DNA of 64,000 nucleotides from Nipponacmea schrenckii (lineage: Eukaryota; Mollusca; Gastropoda; Lottiidae), in assembly GCA_030562195.1 (NCBI GenBank), contig JAUJPP010000002.1, forward strand, positions 124,001 to 188,000, in the 5' to 3' direction. The notes under the pieces were generated by a model. The model had not been told where the DNA came from and ran no database searches. It worked only from the letters and a program-made list of their open reading frames with translations. Below are positions 47,411 to 59,874 of the stretch, piece by piece (the first letter of the stretch is position 1; every line of letters starts with the position of its first letter). Made by a program: the position numbers and the translations under genes.

Positions 47411-50400
47411 TTATTTTTTGCAGTGCGTTCTTCGAACGCACTGCTTTGTTTTCGAAATGACTATTTTTTTTTTTTTGTCTCTTTCTGGTCACGCTCCCCA
47501 GCCATAACTGCAAATGTCTTACACAATCTGGCGTGATATTGTAACGTAATCTAGTGCTCGTTGTTGTTTAAATGTAAAATGACGCATTTTTGTTCTACCG
47601 GAAATGACGTAGAACGTCACAAATTTTATTTTTGTTTACTAACTCACGGCTCGTTATTTTATCCAATCTGGTTCGGACTTTTTTTATTTACTACTTATAA
47701 CTTAGATTTACATAATAGCAGTTTAAAAATTTTGAAATTTTTACTTTTGTTGCTGACTTTTGAATTTAAAAATTTAACACTTTTTCTAACTTTTGCAATT
47801 TTGATTAGATCGAAATCAAAATTTGCATTTAGATAAACATTTTTCTTGTGAAGAAAAATCTGTTTTCAAAATGTCGACATCACTTCCGGTTTCGGCGTCA
47901 TACGTCGCTAAACTTCGAATTTTCACTTCCGGAATTCTAAAGATATTTGAATTTTTTTTTTTGCAATTAGTTACTATTAACCCATAATGATTTTATAATT
48001 AACAAAAATTGAACCGGAAGTAACAGATCAGTCGGCATCATTAAACCACTTACTTTTGTAAAGTGAAAAATTGGGCCTTAGGGGTTAATCGGACAATTGT
48101 AATTTTGATGTCTATGAAATCTTCAATCGATTGCTAACAATTCTTAGGAAGCCGAATTTTGAATTTCGATTTAGCTTACCTTTCATTTCCGGTTCTTTTT
48201 TTTCACTCAGTGCCTAATTTTCCAACGTTCATATATCGTGACCTTGACCTTTGGTGACCATGTGACCTGCACAAAAGTTGTTGCCCTTGTCGAGATCTAT
48301 CCATTGATGTCTTCATTTGTGTTGTGCAATGTCAACTTCCGGTTTTACAGCTATTTGAAAATTGCACTTTTTAACTTCGAAGAGCTCTGTCACGTGACCT
48401 AATTTACATACGTCAAAATTTCTTTTATGTCCTTATTACGCGTAATTTATTCTTTCCAATGGTGTATAACACTTTATATTTTGATCAAAATTGCGCTTTT
48501 TAATATTTGAAAATTTTGTTCTTAGTTCTATATTAATTGTGCGTGATTTATGAAAAAGCACGTGTTTTTTTTAAATTTACGTCTTATTTTTTCACAAAAA
48601 TTGGTAGATGAGTAGACAAAAAATTATCATTAAAGATTCCGATGAAACATTTTCCGAAATTAGCCGGAAACGTCCGAAAATGACCAAAAAATGTAGAAAA
48701 TCATAGAAATCGGAATTTTCGGATTAAATTTTTGCACAAACTTGCAATTTTATTATTCCACAGAATCAGTACCATCAATATCTTCATTTTGTATGTATGC
48801 CGTATATGCAAATTCCTAACCGTTTGATCTCCATCTTGAAATATGCAAATTATTGGAAAAATACTACTCGTCCGCCATTTTTAATCCTATTTTTTTCAGA
48901 CTTGTTTTAAAATATAATTTGGATAATTATCTAGGTCCTCTAGTGGCATATTTTTCAATTTCAAATTTGTCTTTGGACCAGGTCCTGCCAAAGTTTTTCA
49001 AAACTGACTTCCGTTTGAAAGTTCATAACTTTTGAACTCTACCATATGCATCCTTTTGATCTCAAAACAACATCACCAGAGAGGCACTGGACTGGAATCC
49101 CCAATGGCATAGAAGACAAGGACGACCTTTACATAGCTTGAAAAGAATAAGACTGAAAGAGCTAGGAAGGATTGGCAAGACCTGGAATGAAGCAAAAAGA
49201 ACAGCTCATAACAGAGTGAGATGGAGAACGTCTGTAGCAGCCCTATTCTCCACAAGGAACGAAGAGGACTAACTTACTAATATGCATCCTTTATTTTTCT
49301 GCAAAATCATCTTCATTGGCTAAAAGTTCATATGATACCTTGATTTCTAATTTTAGTAAAGAACATTTAGATTAATAGGGATCCAAAAATTGGTAATTTG
49401 CATATTTCTCGTATCTTCAGATGGTTATATCTCATGAACAAGACTCTTGGCAACATTCTTATTGACATTATGATGTGATTTTCATCAGCTTTCTAACAAT
49501 ATCTTTATTTTAGCTATAAATCGGAAACTGGTGAAAATACGCCTAGTAGAAAATAAGCGATTTTAACATTCATATTTTTTTATATTTAGTTCTATTTAAC
49601 TTAAAAACAAAATTCGAACAGATTTATAATGTGCAAATTCCCAGCTTTCAAGCAATATATAAATCAATATGTATAAATAAAATTGCGAAAAGTTTAAGAA
49701 TAAAATTACACTCTAATTAAACAGTTATAAATAAACAGGTCATAAAGACTGATGGTGTTAATTTCTTATCTTTTGGTCAAGACACAAATTTTGACATTTC
49801 CAGTTTAAGTATCACAACCAATCAAAACAAGTCATTAGACTTTGTGGGCGTGGTTAAGCCCAGATATTTTACATCACTGTGTGTATTTTTCTTTCAATCG
49901 AAATAGGGTCTCGGAGGATCAGTCAATATGTGTTATTTTGATGGACATGTATATAGAATCTATAACCGATTGCCGAAATTTATATGGAAACTGATTTTTG
50001 AATTTTTAATTTGATTTTGATTTAATTACGATTAAAAATTATAAAAACTTCGAAGGTGTATATTGTGACGTTGACCTTTGGCGATCTTTATATCTGTACA
50101 TATGTGATAGTTCTATCCAATGACATATTAAGCTTTATAGCAAAATGTAAACTTTCGGTTTATCGGAATTTAAAAATTGCGAATTTTTCCTATAAAACGG
50201 TCAATTCACAAATTTTGACATTTCCAGTTGAAGTTTCCAAAACAAGTCAATGGACTTTGTAGGCGTGGTTAAACCCAGATATTTTTTACATCACAAACCT
50301 TAATGATTGCCAGTCTATAAACAAACTCAAATGTCACGTGTTAAATCATGAATAAATCATCTCTCCCAATAATCGCAAAATCAATCTACATTCTATCCTT

Positions 50401-52952
50401 AAATGACAGCCAGGAGACCAACAAATTCTAAATAGCTCGAAAGCTGCAGAACTGTTACAAACAGGTCTACTTATTCTTTCCAATGGTGTATAACACTTGA
50501 TATTTGATCAAAATTGCACGTTTTAAATTTGCAAATTTTGTAATTTCTTCTATACTAACTGTGTGTATTTTTCTTTAAATCGAAATAGGGTCTCGGAAGA
50601 TAATTCAATTTGTGTTATTTTGATGTACATGTATATAGAATCTATTGCCGAAATATATATGGAAACCGATTTCTGAAGTGTTATTTTGATTTTGATATTT
50701 TTACGATTAAAAATTAATCCAGTTAAAATGATTCAAAGATATTATATATCTTAAATAAAAGGAATGATTATTCATTTCTCCTTGTGGGCGATGTATGATA
50801 TGGAATATTTGGAAGGAAATGACAACCTTTAGAATTCTAAATGATATTCTCTTAAGCAAAAATAATGTACAGTTGAGAGGACTAGTGGTATAAGGGACGG
50901 AACTCTATAAAATACACTCTTAAAGATGTAAAGCCGCGCTGTTAATTTGATGGCTCTATGTTATGCCATGGCAACTTGCCACAAATTGCAGGATCTAATG
51001 TTCCTACTACACCTTAATTAAGATTGATAAATAAATAAATAAACAAATTAAAAGTATCAACGATCTGGAAAGTTAATTTAATCCGAGATCAATTTGTAAT
51101 CTCAAATAAGGTGTTATGTCCCTTAGACCAAAAATTAGTTTTTTCGACGTTTTGTTTTACACACTAATTAAATAGATATAAATGTTATAAGAAGAGTTAA
51201 GAAGATAATGTAACAGGTCATAAAGTCAAATTGTGTTAATTTCTTATCGTTTGGTCAAGACACAAATTTTGACATTTCCAGTTTAAGTATCACAACCAAT
51301 CAAAACAAGTCATTATACTGAGTAGGCGTGGTTACGTTCTATTTTAAATGACAGCCAGGAGATATAACAAATTCTAAATATCTCGGAAGCTGCACTATTG
51401 TTACAAACAGGTCTAGTTATTATTATGGAATTGGATATTATAAATGCAACGTTTCACCCATGCAATAGAAGGGACGCGCACTGCCTTGGTACCGTCTAAC
51501 GGTTCTAGTTTTTTTTTTTTTGTCTCTTTCTGGTCACGCTCCCCAGCCATAACTGCAAATGTCTTACACAATCTAGCGTGATATTGTAACGTAATCTTGT
51601 GCTCGTTGTTGTTTAAATGTAAAATGACGCATTTTTGTTCTACCGGAAATGACGTAGAACGTCACAAATTTTATTTTTGTTTACTAACTCACGGCTCGTT
51701 ATTTTATCCAATCTGGTTCGGACTTTTTTTATTTACTACTTATAACTTAGATTTACATAATAGCAGTTTAAAAATTAGGAAATTTTTACTTTTGTTGCTG
51801 ACTTTTGAATTTTAAAATTTAACACTTTTTCTAACTTTTGCAATTTTGATTAGATCGAAATCAAAATTTGCAGTTAGATAAACATTTTTCTTGTCAAGAA
51901 AAATCTGTTTTCAAAATGTCGACATCACTTCCGGTTTCGGCGTCATACGTCGCTAAACTTCGAATTTTCACTTCCGGAATTCTAAAGATATTTGAATTTT
52001 TTTTTTTGCAATTAGTTACTATTAACCCATAATGATTTTATAATTAACAAAAATTGAACCGGAAGTAACAGATCAGTCGCCATCATTAAACCACTTACTT
52101 TTGTAAAGTGAAAAATTGGGCCTTAGGGGTTAATCGGACAATTGTAATTTTGATGTCTATGTAATCTTCAATCGATTGCTAACAATTCTTAGGAAGCCGA
52201 ATTTTGAATTTCGATTTAGCTTACCTTTCATTTCCGGTTCTTTTTTTTCACTTAGTGCCTAATTTTCCAACGTTCACATATCGTGACCTTGACCTTTGGT
52301 GACCATGTGACCTGCACAAAAGTTGTTGCCCTTGTCGAGATCTATCCATTGATGTCTTCATTTGTGTTGTGAAATGTCAACTTCCGGTTTTACAGCCATT
52401 TGAAAATTGCACTTTTTAACTTCGAAGAGCTCTGTCACGTGACCTCATTTACATACGTCAAAATTTCTTTTATGTCCTTATTACGCGTAATTTATTCTTT
52501 CCAATGGTGTATAACACTTTATATTTTGATCAAAATTGCGCTTTTAAATATTAGAAAATTGTTTTTCTTAGTTCTATATTAATTGTGCGTGATTTATGAA
52601 AAAGCACGTGTTTTTTTTTAAATTTACGTCTTATTTTTTCACAAAAATTGGTAGATGAGTAGACAAAAAATTATCATTAAAGATTCCGATAAAACATTTT
52701 CCGAAATTAGCCGGAAACGTCCGAAAGTGACCAAAAAATGAAGAAAATCACAGAAATCGGAATTTTCGGATTAAATTTTTGCACAAACTTGCAATTTTTT
52801 TATTCCACAGAATTAGTACCATCAATATCTTCATTTTGTATGTATGCCATATATGCAAATTCCTAACCGTTTGATCGCCATCTTGAAATATGCAAATTAT
52901 TGGAAAAATACCACTCGTCCGCCATTTTTAATCCTATTTTTTCTTGACTTGT
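47411..52952. repeat. Element X, locus 2: tandem repeat, period 4045 bp, about 1.4 units
   Basis: The first unit runs from the hairpin at 47420 to about 51510; a second begins there and is cut by the gap. The content matches locus 1: CRE-like TGACGT/ACGTCA pairs (47601-47619), TGACCT half-site cluster (48238-48270), caatggtgtataacact repeats and the LINE tail. No intact reading frame of known type is present. Confidence 0.8.
49066..49272 (+). pseudogene. LINE RT C-terminal tail, second copy
   Basis: 68 codons and TAA, as at 34704-34910 with a few substitutions (for example G to W after NPQ). Shared position inside element X shows the LINE inserted before X was amplified. Confidence 0.75.
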
Positions 52953-53452
52953 NNNNNNNNNNNNNNNNNNNNNNNNNNNNNNNNNNNNNNNNNNNNNNNN
53001 NNNNNNNNNNNNNNNNNNNNNNNNNNNNNNNNNNNNNNNNNNNNNNNNNNNNNNNNNNNNNNNNNNNNNNNNNNNNNNNNNNNNNNNNNNNNNNNNNNNN
53101 NNNNNNNNNNNNNNNNNNNNNNNNNNNNNNNNNNNNNNNNNNNNNNNNNNNNNNNNNNNNNNNNNNNNNNNNNNNNNNNNNNNNNNNNNNNNNNNNNNNN
53201 NNNNNNNNNNNNNNNNNNNNNNNNNNNNNNNNNNNNNNNNNNNNNNNNNNNNNNNNNNNNNNNNNNNNNNNNNNNNNNNNNNNNNNNNNNNNNNNNNNNN
53301 NNNNNNNNNNNNNNNNNNNNNNNNNNNNNNNNNNNNNNNNNNNNNNNNNNNNNNNNNNNNNNNNNNNNNNNNNNNNNNNNNNNNNNNNNNNNNNNNNNNN
53401 NNNNNNNNNNNNNNNNNNNNNNNNNNNNNNNNNNNNNNNNNNNNNNNNNNNN
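52953..53452. other. Assembly gap, 500 N
   Basis: Exactly 500 N. The left side is element X; the right side is the 3' flank of pseudogene F. The junction between them is unknown. Confidence 0.99.
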
Positions 53453-54000
53453 AACACCAGTTCCACAAGATAGACCCATAGAATGGTTGTCAAGGTTGCT
53501 AAATGACGCCACCTTGGTCGTCTCTTTAAAATACAAGGGTGTCGGTTGTTGATCCAACTTGTAAAGCTCAGAGGAGATCCTTGTGGTATGTGTTTTTGCC
53601 TTAAAAGCATACTAGTTTCAGTTTACTATTGAACTGATGGTTATGGATCTTTCAGATGTCCGCTTGATATCGATATCGCTCATTGCAAATAAAGAGTTGA
53701 TGAATCCACAAACATATCATTCCTGTGTTATACCGACGATGCTCGATATAAATAGATTCTCAAATAGCATTTCAGATTATTCTTATCCTAATCTTAGTTT
53801 GACTGTGATTAACAATGATTTAAAAATTGTGGCTGAGTCATTGGAAAGATATATGGATGTCGTTGAAATGGTTCTGATAATATGTAGCAGTTTGAGTTTG
53901 CTAACAAGAATATTATCTCTCTTATCCTGGGTGGGGAGGATGGTGTAATTTATAAAAGGTTGCTCGATTACAAGACAAAACATTGTTGAATATAAATACA
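53453..54000. repeat. 3' flank of FoxJ1-F, duplicate of 59255-59802
   Basis: Almost identical to the sequence between the G/H palindrome centre and H. It contains a 103-codon plus-strand frame (53637-53948) that is also open at 59439-59750 but broken in the inverted third copy near 58600, so I do not call it a gene. Confidence 0.7.
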
Positions 54001-54072
54001 TTTAATTCGTATAGCATAATAAATAGAATAATAAATATATAGCACTATAAATATATAAACATGATATTATCG

Positions 54073-55251
54073 TTAAATATCAAAATTAAATAGATTATCC
54101 ACATTATGATTAACATTATACATAATATTATTATAATTAATATTATTATAACTTGAAAACTGGTCAATATCTGATTTTTCTGAAACTTCACTTTCTTTCT
54201 TCAAATCTTCTAATTTAAAGGCTTTTTCCCACCAATCATTGTCAATATTATTTTCACTATTCGTCAGATTGATTTCAGTTTTAAAATATTGGTCACAGTC
54301 CTTTAAAGAATCAAATAAATCTAAGAATTCTGTCACATTACTTGGTGATTTGATAGTCTCAGTTGGTGAATGGACATTATCATCACAGTATTGTAAACTA
54401 GCATTATCACTGTAAGGTGAATATCCTCTGTAACTATTTGGTGAATCACTATCACGGGATTTCTCATCATCACTATTTGGTGACTTGACAGTAGAATTGA
54501 TGAAAACATCCTCATCTAAAATTGGTTCAGTTTTAATATTGACACCACTAAAATTCATGGCTTGTTTTAAAATACAACTTGAAGGAGTTATCTTTTCTTG
54601 GCTTCTATTTGGATGGAAATTTCTTTCATTATCACAATATAACTTCATTCTTTTACCACTTGGTATTATGTCTTCATATGTCTTTCTTTTATTCTCATAT
54701 TCTCGTTTGATTCTCCAATATCCACCGTTTCCAAAACTATTCTTTTCTTTGGGAACTTTTTCAAAACGTTTAATTAATGATAATTTATGTCGAACAGAAT
54801 TCTGCCAACAAGTTGTGGTCATTCTGTAGTATATAAAATGGTCTGTAATCCACTTATAAATAGATGATATAGTTATTTTATTATCTACGGTATCTTTAAT
54901 TGCCATGGTTATAAGATCATTATAAGAATATGGTGGTTTTATAAATGGATTTTGATTATAATCTACAGTATTTAGTGTAGAATAACAAACTGAATCTAAT
55001 GGTAATCTTGGTGGTTGAATAGTATTTCTACTATTGATATTATAATTATTATTATAAACTTCTCTCTTTTCTTGTAATATAGATCTAGTTGATACAGAAA
55101 CATTTGGTATGTTAAGATCTTGTAACTATTGAAGACTTTTTAAATTCTCATCAATATCTATTCTTCCATTATTTAAAACATCTTGTGGATTCTTTACAGA
55201 CCAGTTAGATCTTAAACGTTTTGATATAATTTGTTTAGACATTGACTTCAT
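54073..55251 (-). pseudogene. foxJ1-like: FoxJ1-F: forkhead pseudogene with one nonsense codon
   Basis: 1179 bases align in frame with H from ATG (55249-55251) to stop (54073), but the Trp of LQWLQ is a TAG (minus-strand codon at 55126-55128). An internal Met within the forkhead opens a 277-codon frame from 54906, which lacks KPPYSY and cannot form a full domain. The recognition helix has also decayed (RHKLSLIKRF for RHNLSLNKRF, GNGGYW for GKGGYW). The C-terminus ends NLFNFDI as in G and H. The promoter (type B) looks intact. It is the divergent partner of G. Confidence 0.88.
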
Positions 55252-55602
55252 TTTTACAGTTGACTTTACACTTGATATTGCTCTTCACTTGAGATTGTAT
55301 AATCATCTTTCCGAATATATTACTCTTATATACATCTTGTCGAAAGTGTTTTTAAACCATTCCAATCTTAACTTGATTGGATTCTAAAATTATAATCCAG
55401 ATTAAATCTTAAACATTAAACGGTTTAAGTGAGTTGTAGTATGGCCTTGATTATAACTTATTACCGTACAATATGTAAAAAAGATTGAAAAATAATAAAA
55501 TTCCAATTAACAATGAAAGGAATAAAGTTGAAAATAATTACAGTCGGTAAAAAGAATATATTGAAGGTGAGGGGTCAAATCGGAAGTTGATTATTATCTT
55601 TG
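55252..55602 (-). promoter_or_regulatory. FoxJ1-F promoter, type B
   Basis: TATATAAG at 55325-55332, then AGTAATATATTCGG. Box at 55526-55602, 275 bp before the ATG; the box has a few changes (GATTTGACCCC, AAGATAATAATC) shared with H. Confidence 0.65.
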
Positions 55603-56928
55603 AATACAGTTTTATTTATAAATTAACACTACAGGAGATTGGGGACGAGTTTTGATTTTAGACTTTAGACGAATTATAAGAACAAAAATATCAATTAATT
55701 AACTATAAATCAAGTTATAATTTAATTGAACATTATATGACTATTTAGTTATGAACATGAAAATAATTCATACTGAATCATCTAATTAAAATATAGTTGT
55801 GCACTAAACTGTTGGTTTGATTAATAAGTTAAATCAAATTATCACGAAAATTAGAAATATTAACTACTTAATATGACAATGATTTCTCTATAAAATTATA
55901 ACTAAACTTAAAATACTAAATATACTGTTAGTTTAAGGAATAAGTTAATTTGATGTAACATCTAAATTATAATATTACAATCGCACATTAAATACTGTTG
56001 GTTTAAGATATAAGTTAAGTCGCATTATATTTAACATCATCGTGTCGTTGATTTTATGTTTAAATATATTGATATTTGTCACTTAACATGACAATGATTT
56101 CTGTATAGATTTATCGCTGAACTTGTTAAAACATTGATTTGTATTTTTACGAGAAAGTGGTGTTTTATATAATTTTTAATTTATGTATAAATATGAAGTA
56201 CTTAATATGACAGTGATTTCTCTATATAATTATAACTTGACTTTATAAAACATCTAATATACTAATTATACAGTTGTACTTTAAATTTTTTTTGGTTTAA
56301 GATATAAGTCGGATCATATTTAACATCATCGTGTCGTTGATTTCATGTTGAAATACATTTAAATATATCACTTAACATGACAATGATTTCTGTACAGTTT
56401 CATTACTGAACTTAATAACACATTGTTGTTATAAGATTATTAGAATTATTTAAATTTCAATTTTTTTATTCTAGCAAAATATTTTACTTCAAAAATTTAT
56501 TCTTAAATTCTATTTTATTTTGAAACCATAACATTTCAAGAGACGAAACGTATTTTTACACTGTTGTTTGCAATTATTAACAAAATTAGATAGGTGTTTT
56601 AGAGGTAGCCCCAAAATTATAATGTACTTTATGATCAAATTATAACTTTTATTCTTGGAAATGATTAACTGATATTTTACATGATGTTGAATATAAGCAG
56701 ACTTTACATTTTATAAAGTTAAATTATATTTGTATAAAGCAATCATTGTCATATACAGATGTGAATATTCATATATTTTATAGATGCGATTATAACTTGT
56801 ACATTTGAAGTTAATTAACGATTTTATTCTCTTGTCTAATGAAGGAATCGTCTGAAGTCTAAAATCAAAACTCGTCCCGAATCTCCTGTAGTGTTAATTT
56901 ATAAATATCACTGTATGTCTCTAGTGTT
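55603..56928. repeat. Divergent spacer of pair F/G
   Basis: No gene. Nearly identical to 61409-62727 next to H. It contains several copies of the ATGACAATGATTTCT motif (about 55873, 56089, 56208 and 56377) with a local period near 150-220 bp. Confidence 0.7.
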
Positions 56929-57257
56929 CAAAGACAATAATCAACTTCCGTCTTGACCCCCCACCTTCAATATATTCTTTTTACCGACAGTAATTATTTT
57001 CAACTCTTTTTCATTCAAAATTAATTTACTTTACATTGTACACAATAATCACTGACAATCAAGGCCCTACTACAACTCACTAAAACAGTTTAATGTATAA
57101 GATTTAATCTGGATTATAATTTTAGAATCCAATCAAGTTGAGATTGGGTTGTTTTCAATACAGTAGGAACAAAATGTATATAAGAACACGCTGTTTGGGT
57201 AGTTCATTATATGATCTCAGGAGAAAAGTGATATCAAGTGTAAAGTCAACTGTAAAA
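56929..57257 (+). promoter_or_regulatory. FoxJ1-G promoter, type A
   Basis: Box at 56929-57005, 253 bp before the ATG; TATATAAG at 57177-57184, then AACACGCTGTTTGGGTAG. Confidence 0.7.
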
Positions 57258-58436
57258 ATGAAGTCAATGTCTAAACAAGTTTTATCAAAACGTTTAAGAT
57301 CTAACTGGTCAAGAAAGAATCCGCAAGATGATTTGAATAATGGAAGAATAGATATTGATGAGAATTTAAAAAGTCTTCAATGGTTACAAGATCTTAACAT
57401 ACCAAATGTTCCTGTATCAACTAGATCTATATTACAAGAAAAGAGAGAAGTTTATAATAATAATTATAATATCAATAGTAGAAATACTATTCAACCACCA
57501 AGATTACCATTAGATTCAGTTAGTTATTCTACACTAAATACTGTAGATTATAATCAAAATCCATTTATAAAACCATCTTATTCTTATACTGATCTTATAA
57601 CCATGGCAATTAAAGATACAGTAGATAATAAAATAACTATATCATCAATTTATAAGTGGATTACAGACCATTTTATATACTACAGAATGACCACAACTTG
57701 TTGGCAGAATTCTGTTCGACATAATTTATCATTAAACAAACGGTTTGAAAAAGTTCCCAAAGAGAAGAATAATTTTGGAAAAGGTGGTTATTGGAGAATC
57801 AAACCAGAATCTGAGAATAAAAGAAAGATATATGAAGACATTATACCAAGTGGTAAAAGAATGAAGTTAAATTGTGATAAAGAAAGAAATTCCTATCCAC
57901 ATCAAGGCCAAGAAAAGATAACTCCTTCAAGTTGTATTTTACAACAAGCCATGAATTTTAGCGGTGTAGATATTAAAACTGAACCGATTTTAGATGAGGA
58001 TGTTTTCATCAATTCTACTGTCAAGTCACCAAATAGTGATGATGAGAAATCCTGTGATAGTGATTCATCAAATAGTTACAGAGGATATTCACCTTACAGT
58101 GATAATGCTAGTTTACAATATTGTGACGATAATGTTCATTCACCAACTGAGCCTATCAAATCACCAAGTAATGTGACAGAATTCTTAGATTTATTTGATT
58201 CCTTAAAGGATTGTGACCAATATTTCAAAAATGATATCAATCTGACGAATAGTGAAAGTAATATTGACAATGATTGGTGGGAGAAAGCCTTTAATTTAGA
58301 ATATTTGAATAAAGAAAGTGAAATTTCAGAAAAATCAGATATTAACCAGTTTTCAAGTTATAATAATATTAATTATAATAATAATATGTATAATGTTAAT
58401 CATAATGTGGATAATCTATTTAATTTTGATATTTAA
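57258..58436 (+). CDS. foxJ1-like: FoxJ1-G: intronless forkhead factor, P-to-S in KPPYSY
   Basis: 392 aa from the conserved ATG. The frame stays open further upstream, but that stretch is promoter (TATA box included), so a longer protein is not supported. LQWLQ and the helices are intact (CWQNSVRHNLSLN, GKGGYWRIKPES). The forkhead entry reads KPSYSYTDL instead of KPPYSY. IKTEP, NDWWEKAF and an Asn/Tyr-rich tail are present. The C-terminus ends NLFNFDI, as in H and F, not LFDIFDI as in A, B and E. So a type-A promoter gene carries a 3' end like that of its tail-to-tail neighbour H. Confidence 0.92.
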   Translation: MKSMSKQVLSKRLRSNWSRKNPQDDLNNGRIDIDENLKSLQWLQDLNIPNVPVSTRSILQEKREVYNNNYNINSRNTIQPPRLPLDSVSYSTLNTVDYNQNPFIKPSYSYTDLITMAIKDTVDNKITISSIYKWITDHFIYYRMTTTCWQNSVRHNLSLNKRFEKVPKEKNNFGKGGYWRIKPESENKRKIYEDIIPSGKRMKLNCDKERNSYPHQGQEKITPSSCILQQAMNFSGVDIKTEPILDEDVFINSTVKSPNSDDEKSCDSDSSNSYRGYSPYSDNASLQYCDDNVHSPTEPIKSPSNVTEFLDLFDSLKDCDQYFKNDINLTNSESNIDNDWWEKAFNLEYLNKESEISEKSDINQFSSYNNINYNNNMYNVNHNVDNLFNFDI

Positions 58437-59874
58437 CGATAATATTATGTTTATATATTTATAGTGCTATATATTTATTATTCTATTTATTATGCTATAC
58501 GAATTAAATGTATTTATATTCAACAATGTTTTCGTCTTGTATTCGAGCAAATGCTTCGTGAGAATCTATAAATATCGAGCATTGTCGGTGTAACACAGGA
58601 ATGATATGTTTGTGAATTCATCAAGTCTTCCATTGCAATGAGCGATATCGATATCAAGCAAACATCTGAAAAAATGATAACCATTAGCAACCATATCGAT
58701 GAACAAACGTAAACTGAAAGAAGCATGCTTGTAAGGCAACAGCACATACCACAAGGATCTCTTCTGAAATACAAGTTGTATCAACAACCGACACCCTTGT
58801 ATTTTAAAGAGAAGACCAAGATGGCGTCATTTAGCAACCTTGACTATCATTCCATGGGTCGTTCTTGTGGTGAAATGGAATCAGTTGCTCTAAACGGTTT
58901 TTTATTTTTCTCACTAGATTTTTTATCTTTGGTTTATTTCCTACCCTGTTCATGCTCTTTAAAGTCGAATTTTCAACATCATTTTGATTTCATTCACTGA
59001 AATCAGTACCAATTTAAAACAAAAATTATAATAATTTCCAACCAGTAAGGAAAAAAGCAGTTACTGGCAGAAAGCCAATGCACCTTGGAACCAAGGGTTA
59101 GCATGATAAGTCCAATACAACGGCAGAGGGAATGTGCGAAAGTCTTGGAAAATTCGACTTAAAAGAATATGAACAGGGTGGGAAATAAACCCAAGATCAA
59201 TAATTTAGTGAGAAATATGAAAAATTCGAAACCATTTAGAGCAACTAATTCTATAACACCAGTTCCACAAGATAGACCCATAGAATGGTTGTCAAGGTTG
59301 CTAAATGACGCCACCTTGGTCTTCTCTTTAAAATACAAGGGTGTCGGTTGTTGATCCAACTTGTAAAGCTCAGAGGAGATCCTTGTGGTATGTGTTTTTG
59401 CCTTAAAAGCATACTAGTTTCAGTTTACTATTGAACTGATGGTTATGGATCTTTCAGATGTCCGCTTGATATCGATATCGCTCATTGCAAATAAAGAGTT
59501 GATGAATCCACAAACATATCATTTCTGTGTTATACCGACGATGCTCGATATAAATAGATTCTCAAATAGCATTTCAGATTATTCTTATCCTAATCTTAGT
59601 TTGACTGTGATTAACAATGATTTAAAAATTGTGGCTGAGTCATTGGAAAGATATATGGATGTCGTTGAAATGGTTCTGATAATATGTAGCAGTTTGAGTT
59701 TGCTAACAAGAATATTTTCTCTCTTATCCTGGGTGGGGAGGATGGTGTAATTTATAAAAGGTTGCTCGAATACAAGACAAAACATTGTTGAATATAAATA
59801 CATTTAATTCGTATAGCATAATAAATAGAATAATCAATATATAGCACTATAAATATATAAACATAATATTATCG
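58437..59874. other. Convergent intergenic region between G and H, centre of the palindrome
   Basis: Contains the 3' UTRs of both genes (ATTAAA at 58503 and, reversed, at 59803) and the palindrome centre. Short open frames on either strand are mirror images or broken in one arm; no gene is supported. Confidence 0.6.

Noticed and set aside
37281..51815. Repeated frame starting MLFKCKMTHFCSTGNDVE at 37281, 47561 and 51597
   Set aside because: It lies inside element X, its C-terminal part differs in length through indels, and it shows no family resemblance. Openness follows from copy identity.
52844..53610. Long open frames across 52953-53452
   Set aside because: They consist of N from the assembly gap.
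53637..53948. 103-codon frame repeated at 59439-59750 as a possible gene
   Set aside because: The two copies lie in a recent duplicate block, so identity says little. The frame is broken in the inverted third copy near 58600, and no domain is recognisable.
57138..57257. N-terminal extension of FoxJ1-G (and ten-residue extensions of B, C and E)
   Set aside because: These begin at TTG or GTG, not ATG, and in G run across the TATA box. The ATG of MKSM/MNSM is aligned in all copies.
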